Below, piece by piece: positions 44,317 through 54,352 of a DNA stretch of 64,000 bases. The notes beneath the pieces were generated by a model that was given only the letters and a program-made list of their open reading frames with translations, searched no databases and had not been told where the DNA came from. Position numbers and translations under genes: made by a program. Numbering within the stretch: the first letter of the stretch is position 1; every line of letters starts with the position of its first letter. Source of the DNA: Spirometra erinaceieuropaei (taxonomy: Eukaryota; Platyhelminthes; Cestoda; Diphyllobothriidea; Diphyllobothriidae); contig CACRXP010000228.1 in NCBI GenBank assembly GCA_902702965.1, positions 175,014-239,013 on the forward strand. Reading direction: 5' to 3'.

Positions 44317-47241
44317 GTGAGTTTTGCTCGATCTTGTTTTTAAAAGATTTCTCCCATTTATCAAGAGGTCATTACTCCAGAGCCTAATTTGCTTATTTAT
44401 ATTTTGTGTCGGCCGGTCCCCATATTTTGTGCATCTTAAAGCGGAATTTGAAGACTAAAACCGTATTTTTAATATCAAGGCGAACCTTTTAGCGAATGGT
44501 CACATATATACGTAAATCAATGTGACCTGTTCATTGCTGTCTATTCCATGCCGATATTAATGTCGTACCGGATCAAAGTGTCCACTTCTTATCGGAAATT
44601 CGGAAGAGTGACGGTCCAATAGTCGCCTGTAACTGGCAAATATTCTGAGTATCTGGAAGATCATCATATGATTGGTTTATTTTTCGCACATACACTGTTA
44701 ACTGTCCCGAGGTTCGATAGACTTTTCCTCCCATCACCATTATGTCAAATTTGGATAAACTGTATATTTATGAGAATATGTGCTTTAATCGATGTTTACA
44801 AGTGCGATTAATGTCTCGGGTAATCTCCTATTTCCAAAAAATTGAAACTCCGAAATTAACTTGCTTTGGTGTTACTATGACCTTTTTCAAATACGATTCG
44901 TTGGTTTTATTTCTATAAACATAGTTAATGCAAGTTTATATAAGCCACATGGTAAAACCACGTTGCCAACGAAAGTCCAAATGAACATCTGACCACAGAA
45001 TTTGTAATAAACAGAAGAAGTACTTACTATAGGCTGCCACGAAAAAGGCAATGCAGATTTACGGTGAGAGTGTCCGGAGGGCGAAGAAGCCGTAGGCCAA
45101 GATCGATTGCAAGCTTAGTGCGAAGTCTGTTGACACATTGAAGCAAAGGGGTCAGTTATTAAACCAAGCCAGTCATCTGCAAGACAGCTGAAAAGAGAGA
45201 GAGGGAAGATAGAAAGGAAAGTAAACAGACGGAAGAAAAACTTCATGATTTTTAAAAAAGTTTAAGATCTCAACACAGAGAATGTTTCTGAAACCGGATT
45301 CCAGGCGGGCTGATGGTCAAGTATGTCTACGTGAACAAAGGGGAACCCAACCTAAAAGAGGAGATGTTTCCAACATAAGTGTCACGTAAGTGATGGAAAT
45401 TTTACATGCGAATTACAGACAGGCACTATGCTGAAGTGGTAAACTTTATGACTCTGATGTTGACGGGCACGAACAACTTCTTCATTCCTACATAAGCTAT
45501 TTCTAACACCAGCATACGCTGTAGTAAACCATATTTACCGTTCGAATTTGGTTTGGTAAGGGTAGGGTAAAGGCCCCCAAGCATCTACGATATACAAATA
45601 ATACCTACTATACTAGTTTGCGTAGGTTGTGTTTTATTCATTACTCCTCTAAACATGGAATTTGCTTTCGGACGTTGCATAACCTACCGTGACCTTAGTT
45701 CAACGAGTTGAGGAGCGGTCGTACCTCTTCGCTGGACTGTCGCAGACAGGCGCCTTTGGCTGATAGCTAATACTTGGGGGCCTTCAGCCTACCGTTGAAA
45801 AATTTCAGAAAGCATTGTGTCGATTAGGTCGTTCATCGTAGACCCTACTTCATATGGCTGAGAAGCGATCGTTTGCCTTCGCTCTTCCATCGTGGACGTT
45901 GCTCTCCACCTGACCATTACTTACGTTTTTGATTTCCATTATGGAAACCCAGTTGGTCAGATATCGTTGGCATAGCGTTCATTGACATTACAATACCGTA
46001 CACTAAATTTCAGTGCGATTGGCTCCCTCACGTCTTTTCCTTTATTCCCATTGGTTGAGCCTTCCCTGGTTACCTGTCCCCATCTAAGCTATTGACTGGC
46101 GGTTCATTAGTTTATTCTTTGGACGCCATTTATTGTTAATGTTTTTATTGTACCGCTTCTTATTCGTTGCTATATTTCACTGTATTAAACGTTTTACGAC
46201 ACCAAATCAAATACCTTGCAAAATCAAATACCTTACATTTTACCTTAGACAAATTGCTGAAACGGAAAATGGCAGACTAGCGCTCGGGTTTAGAGGCATG
46301 GTTAGTCTTAGGGTTTGGGCTAGTGTGGGGGTTAGGATTAAGGATATGGTTAGCATTGTCCTCACTCTAACCCACACCGTAACCGTAGCCATAACACTAA
46401 CCATAGCCCCTAACCCATAACCACTAACCCTAGCCACTAAACCCATCTCATAACCCCTAAAACTAACCCCAACCCCTAACCCTAACCCATTGTCTTACCC
46501 TAACCCCTAACACTAACCCCCAACCCCTAACCCAGACAACTCGAAGGTTAGAAAGAAACGGCAAACACAAAGTCAACGTAATTACGCCTACTCAAAGCAA
46601 ATCAGTAGGTCAACGGTATTATGTTCCGTATGTATGGCTGCACAGTAATATCTTACCATCCACGGTTTTGACTGACAGCATAACTCGGTCCTCCTCGGAG
46701 TACAGAGCGTCAAGCTGCAGTACCTCCTTCTTATTGTGGCGTTTACGGCAATCTCGCACAGTCGTTATCCGAGCCGCCCCATGTTTTGTTGTGTAAGATC
46801 CCCTCTACCACCATTCCCGTACTACAGGCAGCTGGGGTTAGGTTGCTTCATGGACGGCTGAATAGTAAGATCTGACCCCATGGATTTTAGCCCACTGTGG
46901 CAGGTTTAACCCCGTCAGACTTTTTATGGAAAGGAATATGCAGTGAGACCGTCGGCCTCACCCACTCAACCCTATCCTGTGTAATGTAACCTCATGCGAT
47001 TTATTCGTCTCTTTACCTACTAATAAAAAGAGCAAATGGAAGTTTGCCTCAACTTATACGATCATCGGATTTGAATGCCCGAGAAGCCGTACCATTCGCC
47101 CACTAGAGGTGAAGCTTCGAGTTGCACTCGAAAACCATTGTCCACGGAGCCTTTCTAGACGCATAATCTCTTCAGTACAGATTTAGCCGTGTCACTTTTA
47201 CTCTTCCGACTAACTTTCCACTTTTCTGTTCAAATTCATAG
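44317..47241 (+). other. Intron 2 of the TGF-beta-type gene (~2.9 kb)
   Basis: It runs from donor GTGAGT at 44317 to the acceptor ending CAAATTCATAG at 47241, preceded by a pyrimidine-rich stretch. It holds telomere-like repeats (46280-46545). The remainder shows no recognised feature. Confidence 0.75.
46280..46545. repeat. Head-to-head telomere-like repeats
   Basis: About 46283-46360 carries degenerate G-rich words (TTAGTCTTAGGG, GGGGTTAGG, TTAGCATTG). About 46361-46545 carries C-rich words (CCCCTAACCC, CCTAACCCTAACCC). The G-strand then C-strand order is that of two telomeric arrays facing each other. The unit is imperfect throughout. Confidence 0.75.
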
Positions 47242-47604
47242 CCAAGACGTAAGCTGTTCAAACGCTCCCAGCGTCCGCAGCCGGCCTACTGTCGTCTGCA
47301 GTCCATGGTAGTGAAGTTTGCGGACATAGGCTGGAACAAGTGGATAATTTCGCCAAGTCAGTACGACGCTGGTCTCTGCGCCGGCAAGTGCCGCTTCCCC
47401 CTGGGCCAGGAATTCTTCCCAACGAACCACGCTGTCGTGCAGAGCATCTGGCATCAAGTACACCGGCCGGACTCCCCGGCGCCGCGACCCTGCTGTGTTC
47501 CCCACGAGCTCGAGGCCCTGCCGATGCTCTACTTCGAGAGCGAAAACAACGTCGTCCTGCGTCGCTACGAGAACATGATTGTTAAGTCTTGTGGCTGCAA
47601 GTAA
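47242..47604 (+). CDS. TGF-beta/BMP-type ligand, cystine-knot exon with stop
   Basis: The exon starts in phase 0 (PRRKLFKRSQRPQPAYC) and ends with CGCK and a TAA. The domain has all seven cysteines of the BMP/activin-type knot: YC, LC and KC (C-A-G-K-C), CC, SC and the final C. Diagnostic motifs are VVKFADIGWNKWIISP, FPTNHAVVQSI, PCCVP, and VVLRRYENMIVKSCGC. The Cys that makes the interchain bond is present in the CC pair. Joined to the upstream exons the visible product is 227 residues and the mature peptide is about 122. FADIGW..WIISP..(Y/F)DA is closest in style to BMP3/GDF10, but with BMP-type elements too; I do not assign an orthologue. It would be secreted, would dimerise and would signal through type I/II receptor kinases. 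Confidence 0.95.
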   Translation, partial: PRRKLFKRSQRPQPAYCRLQSMVVKFADIGWNKWIISPSQYDAGLCAGKCRFPLGQEFFPTNHAVVQSIWHQVHRPDSPAPRPCCVPHELEALPMLYFESENNVVLRRYENMIVKSCGCK

Positions 47605-48667
47605 ACCACACGACACCGTATATTAATACATACCCATACACACCTATATTCCCGCCCGAACGACTGTTGCCCAGAGGGCAGGGCCCAGTCGATTTCATGT
47701 CCTACATTGCCTTCCGGCTTGCATTCGTCCAGCAGTCTTGCTCTCGCCATCCCCATGATACTTTCTTCTGCTGTTTCTTTTTCTACAACTGTATTTCGCC
47801 TAAATCATGATGCTATTTTTCCGGCCTGGTGCTTGCCAACTATCAGAAGGATTGATTCTTCTTCCTTATCCTCCTCATCTGCCTTCTTTCTTTTCTTCTC
47901 GGCTTTTCGGTGATTACTGGAATCTAGTGAGATTGTTTGGATTAGAGGTAAAAGTGGCGAAGCAGGCTACACGAGTGAGCATTTTGAGGTGACCTGGTCC
48001 ACCAAGAAACTGTGTTCAGAGTAGAGAACGACATGCTGAGTGAATTCCAGGTGTTCTAGACATGGAGCTGAGTACGGCCGCCCGATGGTGGCTAATATGC
48101 CAGAAACGACCATTCCGGCCTCCTTTATCTCTGTCGAAGCTCCCTTGGGCATGTATTTCTGGCCGCTATGCGGCCGCCCTCAAAGGCTCTAGATTGAGCC
48201 CCGAGACGCAGTCGGACGAGCAGGGCCCCCAACCTAACTGTTAAGAGCCCCTCCTACGGTGAGCTGAGCGTACCTCCCTGGACGATCGGTGTGAGTGGAA
48301 TTTCGCCCTGTATAACAGGTAGTATCGTGGTTGATTTAGGTGTTATAGGGACAGATTTATGTTCGTATACGCGAGAAAGAATGAAAGCTAGATTTTTTGT
48401 TAAAAGTAAGAGAGGATAGAGAAACTGGTATAATAGAAGAGTAGGCGACAACTTTTGCATTTCCGAATTCTCAGTTGGTAGAGCACGGGAATAAGGAACC
48501 CACGTACTACAGGCAGCTTTGCGCTAAGTTCCAGGGGTACATATTTTCGTGTCCTCTCAAAACTAACCCTACTCCCCACAACCTCGAAAGTAACCCTTAA
48601 CCTCCTAACACTAACCCTAAACCCAGCCCTCCCAGGAATTTAGGGCAAGGCCACATGGAATACGGGT
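47605..48667. other. 3' flank of the ligand gene, SINE scrap and telomere-like words
   Basis: A T/C-rich stretch follows the stop. A SINE body fragment lies at 48072-48140 ('ggtggctaatatgccagaaa', 'cctcctttatctctgtcg'). Telomere-like words (CTAACCCTAAACCC) lie at 48560-48630. I do not see a clear AATAAA close to the stop codon. Confidence 0.5.
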
Positions 48668-50030
48668 GAGAGAGAAAGAGAGGGAGAGGAATTCGTTTTA
48701 TTTTGAAAACATAAATTCAAAATTTTCAGCAAAAATGACTCTATTCACTATGGGCAGTAAATAAGTTAATAGAGTCAAAAAGTTTAACACACAAGGGACG
48801 ATTATTATGGGAACAGTTCAAGCCGTAGCTTCTTTATTTCTATCTCTTCACACGTAAGATAGCGCGCCAGGAATGGCAATACAGAAGCTCGAAAAGCCGA
48901 TGTGCGACAAGACATAAGTCGGAAGCTGCGACGCATCGGGCAGGAAGACTTCGCTGGAATAAGATCGGAATGCAAGGGATGGACAACGTCATCTAGAATT
49001 CGACCAGCAAATTGCTTGACCGTATTGAAAAGTCGTTGTAGGATAATATTGACTAAAAAAGATAAGAAACCCCAGCGGCAGAAGAGAGCAGTCGGAGGAC
49101 CCGTTTTAAAATTAAAAGATATTTTTTGAGCAAAGCAGGAAAAATAAAAGGAGGGAAGTTTAGGATAAGAGGAAGAATGCAGACAACGATGAATCGTCAG
49201 ACTTAGGGTTGGAACATAAACGACGAATGTAATAAATAAGTTTACGAACTTTAGTAAAAAGGGACTCAATATGGAGGGAAAACGAGAGATTTGAGGACAA
49301 AGTAGCGCCGAGGTACCTGAAAGATAATACCTCATTAGGAAGGATGTCAGTGGATTCAGGACTAGGAGAGGGCCGCAGTCGGAAAATACACTGAACCGAT
49401 TTTTGGTTGTTCATGGGGAGACCATTTTCCTCCGACCATACTAGGACATGGTTTAGGTCATCCTTTAGAGACTGGAGGTATGTCTGACTTTTGAGAGGGT
49501 GTCCAACAATCACATCATTAGTATAATTAACCAAAGTACAGTCGTTAGGGGATCTTTGATCGTCGGTGTGGAGCGAGAAAAGGTGAGGGGATAGAATGGA
49601 ACCTTGAGGAACTCCGCAGTCATTGGGAAAGACCATAGATTTCCGCTTGCCAGATTGGACAAACTGAGTGCCGGAAGTAAAATAATCGCTAAGCCAAGAG
49701 ACGACCCAGCCTGGAGAGCCGCACGGGGATGTTTTGATAAGGAGAAGAGTGCGCGGGACGGTATTGGAGGCGGAGGAGCAGTCGAGAAAAGCGCATGCGT
49801 ACTCGCGGCAACCCTTGTCTAATTCTTTTAGAGCAGAGTGGACCACAAGAGCAACAGCATCTAAAGTAGTGCGTTTGGCTTTGTATGCAAAAAAACTGGA
49901 AGAAAAAGGCTTTATAACATCTAGGGCAACTCTTTCAGCAGGCTTTAATAGTGCGGCTCCATGGGTGGTCCATGTTCTCGTGCCATCCGATAAGTTTTTG
50001 CACATCGTTCCTCACAATTAGCATTCTCCA
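48668..50030 (-). pseudogene. LINE reverse-transcriptase remnant, minus strand
   Basis: An open stretch of 281 residues (50005-49160) contains motif A CAFLDCSSASNTVPRT, then GVPQGSILSPHLFSLHTDD, and a YTND box (49514-49525) in place of the usual YADD. It continues with SLKDDLNHVLVWSEENGL and YLGATLSSNLSFSLHI. It ends in a Leu/Leu-Ser stop. A second frame (49335-48805) continues with the RT C-terminal tail: AGRILDDVVHPLHSDLIPA, RTSAFRASVLPFLARYL. The 3' UTR ends near 48668 with AATAAA and a CT-rich tail. The A-to-T change in YADD and the frameshift near 49170 imply that it is dead. It is not the same family as the zinc-finger LINE. Confidence 0.85.
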
Positions 50031-50984
50031 GTTTCCCAGGTAATAAACTGTATGAAGGACCATTTAACACTTTGTCTAACAATCAAATTACCATCAATAT
50101 CGATTCGGTTCTTAGGGCCGGGGTGGCTCTGATTGATGTCAAACTCTTAAGGGTCAAGCAATCAGTCGTGAAGTTGTAGCTAAGATAAGACCCGTCAATC
50201 CACCTTTTTCTTACGGCTTCCCTGCACTTTTTGACAAGTATCTAACACCGTAAACATCTGAGCTTTAAGAGGGCGTTCACATCCCAATCTTTCATTTGCG
50301 GAGAAGACCATGCATGTAATCATCCAAGGACTTTGATTAGTACATATTGTCGAAAATACGAGGTTTGCATATAAATTGCTAGATTACGATAACATTTAGC
50401 GTAAAAACTCTGAGTTTTTTTGGATATGACCATATTTTGTCGATGACTTTGTTCTCATTTGGCACCAGGTAAAGGGCTTGCCAAACTCTGAAATCTTCTC
50501 TCAAATAGAGCGCCCTTGAATCTCGAAAACGTGGCCTCCCAATACACAATCACCCACAACTCCTTTTTTATTCTCATCGTCGTGGACGTTGAGGTCCTGT
50601 CAGGCGTCTCGTGGGAACCAATCTACTGGACAGCTAATAAAGACACTGAAAAGCATTTAAATTCAAAAGAAAACTCTCCTAATGAAGAGGAATTCCCAAG
50701 AGGGACAGACGACGGGGGTAATTACAAAAATCTGGTTAATGTGCTAGTGTCCCACAATCAAAATAAATGTTACTGAAATAGAAGGAGTAGTACGTCATAA
50801 GATCCCCAAATTCTTAGCTCCCGGTCTAAAAGAAGTCCCCAATTCCATCACGCTAGCAGACCAGACCTGTTAGTGCCACTCTTCTGTGACTTGATATTCC
50901 AGATGTTAACTGATGGTTTTAGAATGCTCGATGCTAGACCTACTGGGCAGGATTCGTATGACCAGTCTCTCCGGCCTCAACAGC
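50031..50984. other. No recognised feature
   Basis: A frame at 50516-50776 (86 residues) has a hydrophobic stretch (FFILIVVDVEVLSGV) but no family match. Nothing further is supported. Confidence 0.35.
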
Positions 50985-51990
50985 AATTAAGAAAATGCGA
51001 AACATTCGTTGTATGTCAGTTCTGCATTTGTTTGTCATGCTTACTGTTCTCCTCTCACATTGGCCTGGTCTGTCACTTACGGATCCATCTCACAGAGACT
51101 GACAAACCAGTGCCTGGAGCACCAACGTACTTCGTCGCATCCGCCCTCTCTGTCCGCACTACGAAAGTTCGACCGTCGTTGCCGATGATGTCCACCATGT
51201 GCTTCACAACAACGTAAAGCAGACACGGAGACTTTCGCATGATTTAGTTCATAGTGAATGTAGACTTGCACAGCAGCTACCGCACTATCTCCTCTTCTCC
51301 CACCCGGACCCGGTGTCAAGACATAGTCAAGAAGACCGGAGGCGGGGGAGAGCACAGGTGGATGGCATGGTCGAGCCCGCAGCTTGACGTTCTACTCCAC
51401 ACCCCTTGGTCCACACAGCAAATAACCAGGTTTTTGACCGACAACGACAACAACAGGGGTTAGAAGGACAAGGATGACTGGGCAGCCATGACCACCACCC
51501 GTATACCCACCGATAGCTAAAGCGCATCAACCGGCAGGGAATCAGGTGTCAGGGAACTGGCAGCGCATACTAGGCTGCAAGGGCCATGGTTTGCTGATAC
51601 TGACATAGCACACGCTTTCAGACCTCTTGTCCGCACTACACCCACACAGTCACTCACCGCATTGGCCTATCAGGACACATGCGCATTCATGAAAACCTGC
51701 AGTAGACAACCGCCGGCTGCACCTCACAATCATACCCTCCGTACCTGCATCTCCACCACACATCAACGTCATCCACCACGACACTACACAAGGACTCAAT
51801 TGCCACCTACCAGACAGGTAGGACGTGCGCTTTTCGGCTCCTTCTCCATGTGGCTCCTCTGCTGCAGGTGTGATCTGAGTCCGAGACTATCGCGGTGCAC
51901 CAAGCGGCGTGTCTTGGAAGGCTGCCGACTGACGCCTCAGCTCAGTCCACGCAGTCTGCCCAGTTGTGTGTGTGCTGCGTGTTGAGTGGC
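50985..51990 (+). pseudogene. 3' end of a zinc-finger LINE with a nested repeat
   Basis: Residual C2H2 finger coding appears at about 51010-51125 (CQFC.C...SSHIGLVCHLRIH, then TETDKPVPGAPTY). It is interrupted by a GACCGTCGTTG-family repeat (about 51130-51640). Coding then resumes at about 51655 with HRIGLSGHMRIH-type residues and a stop. The 3' UTR runs to about 51990 and matches the UTR at 58400-58680 ('gacttgagtccgagactatc' or near form, then 'ggctgccgactgacgc'). The element is 5'-truncated. Confidence 0.75.
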
Positions 51991-52139
51991 GGAATGGGTG
52001 GATGAGAACCCGGCTTCATAACGTGACTTCTGGCACTCTCACGCATGTGTGGAGTGGGTGTGTATTTGGGTAGTGCCTCTCAGTCGGCGACTCACTGATT
52101 ACACTGTTAACTCGGGCTCAGCGCAGGGCTGTGTGTCAC

Positions 52140-52615
52140 CCTTATGGGCCATAAGGTTTGTGAGCGTCTATGATCAAAAAACTTGACCCTCGCAGCCCGG
52201 GGAGTGCTGGCAGTGCTCTGGCATATGGTCCGCTGCCGGTAAATGCGCTTGCGTTCTCCCTGGGTGTACAGGTGGTGTGTATGACTGCCCAGTCATCCGC
52301 GTCCTTCTGACACGTTGTGGTGCTGTTTTTGTTGGTTAAAACCCTGTTCAGTAGTTTGTTGGGGACCAGGGGATGTGGTGGCACGCCTAGATGCGGGTCC
52401 GGTCGTGCCAGCCACCTGCTCCTTATCCCGCCTCCGGTATTCGTGACTATGTCTTGATATCGGGTGCAGGAGAGGGAGGAGGAGGGGGTGCGGTAGATGC
52501 TGCGCAAGTCTACTCTCACTATAAACAAATTCACGCTCAAGTCAACCGGTCTGCTTCATCTTGCTGTGGAGCGCACGGTGGACATCGTCCGTTGCGACGG
52601 TCGAACTGTGAATTG
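52140..52615 (-). repeat. GACCGTCGTTG repeat family copy
   Basis: In reverse it gives CACAGTTCGACCGTCGCAAC, GATGTCCACCGTGCGC, 'gcgcagcatctaccgcaccc', 'tgtcgtgacc'-like, then the long 3' part with 'ggcagc' and 'ccagcactcc'. It is the same structural order as at 51155-51640, in opposite orientation. Confidence 0.65.
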
Positions 52616-52619
52616 TAGA

Positions 52620-54141
52620 GTGGCTCTCTGGGCTTAGTAAATCGACGTCTTCGGGGACGGGTATGGGCGCGGCTGTTGCAACGAGTGTTTTTTGTAGAGA
52701 GGGAAAAACACCATTCCTGGCGACTAACACGTCCTTGACGAAAAATGCACAGGCATGTTCGGATTTAGTCGACGAGTAGCCGAAGAACTGTCTATAGATT
52801 CGTTTAATAAATAAAGTTATCTTCGTTGTTAGGTTACTAAAAGCAGATGTGGAAAACCGACAAAGAGAGCAACCTTTATTAAAGACTCTGCCGAATGATT
52901 AGGGAACACGCAGAAATCTCCTTTTTGGAATCCGGGAATGGAGGGAAAATCAGCCTGATTATAATGAATGGCAAAACCTGTCAGAATTAGATTTTGCGGC
53001 TGGACACTTTGGAATGATTGTTTCAAAATAAAGCGTACTTCTTTATCTCTCAGATTGATGCTCCCAGTTTCATTACAAACACGTTTTTCCCAACTGTCAC
53101 TGAACCAACTTGACTTTTCAAACAAAACAATCATGTGGCATGGGCAATCCATATCTTTTGAACTGGAGCGTGCGGTGGATAAGGGATTGGGGTAAAAGGA
53201 CCTTTTGAGATGGAAACAGTAAGAGATTCTCAGTAGTTTGGGACAAAAAAGATAAAGGAATATATTTTGCTCATAGGATCAATTGTCCTCTTTCCAGGAA
53301 CAAATAACAATGTTTTGCGGTACAAAAATTCAAAAAGTTGCTAAGATAAGCGTTAGTTAATTCGCGAAGTCTAAACTGTGTCAGCGGGTCATGTGAGCCA
53401 GAAAGAGGTAGTCATAGTTCTTTAAAAAATACTACTAGCTTTGAGATAGAATGTGAAAACAGTAACCACTCAGTCACTCAGTTCTCGGTAGTATCATGTC
53501 CGCCGTGGACGCGTGAGTTCTCGTGTTTTAGATTTCCTACTTTATCCATCCGCAACTTTGGCGCCATAATTTCGCACCTTATCGTAATGCTATTTCGCAG
53601 TTGTTGACTTCGCTCCGGCAAAAATTATCACCGTTTCGTCGCAACTTGAGTTTAAGTTTGTAATAGCAAGTTAACAACCAATTTTCGGTCCCACGAAATT
53701 GTATGTGTACCACCTAATTGCTTCTAGATGTTCTGCCAGTGTTATCAAAAATGATTGCCGTTTTTACTCGACCAACCAAGCTCCTAACCGTCTCAAGAAA
53801 CTGACATTACCCGATGTTAAGGCTGACCCCCTGCTGCCATTGTACTTGTATATGGCAATCATCCATTGACGCCAATTTGTTAATCTGCGGCTATTTATTA
53901 TTTTCTGACTTGCCAGCGGTTGGTTAATATATCAGCTTGTCGTCACGAATGTCGTCAGTGGCATGCCGCACACGGGCTACCGGCCTTCAAGTAAGGGGAC
54001 CTTCCTAGCGGAGTAGACTGCAGGGTACCTGGGACTCCAACACTAATTTTGCGGCCTGAGCCAGTCTGATGCCTAGTTATGTGCCAGTACGTGAGCACTT
54101 AGTCCTTAGTACCGTGCTATAACGGTCGGCGTTTTCTTATC
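52620..54141. other. No recognised feature
   Basis: Frames at 52829-53195 on both strands are open but unrecognised. A 'tggttaatatatcag' word near 53930 weakly recalls the dispersed repeat at 2012. Nothing else is supported. Confidence 0.35.
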
Positions 54142-54305
54142 CCTCGTGGCCCGGTGGATAGAGGCGTGGACTTCTAAACCAACAGGTCGCGAGTTCGAGG
54201 CTCGGGTGTTCCACACTTCGGGCTTGGGTATGGCCGGCTGACGACGGCTAATAAGCCAGAAATGGCCATTCCAGTCTCTATTGTCTTTGTCGGTAATTGC
54301 ATTCT
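54142..54305 (+). mobile_element. SINE-like element, 5' half
   Basis: Head CGTGGCCCGGTGGATAGAGG, B box GGTCGCGAGTTCGAGGC, body CTGACGACGGCTAATAAGCC to 'cggtaattgcattct'. It ends 48 bases before the 5' boundary of the LINE. Confidence 0.8.
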
Positions 54306-54352
54306 AACTGAGTAGTCCCGAAGCCAGCCGAGTGTGAGGGCGTACATTTCCT

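Noticed and set aside
47236..47616. 126-residue ORF antisense to the ligand knot exon
   Set aside because: Shadow of the conserved cystine-knot coding exon, which has strong family motifs on the plus strand.
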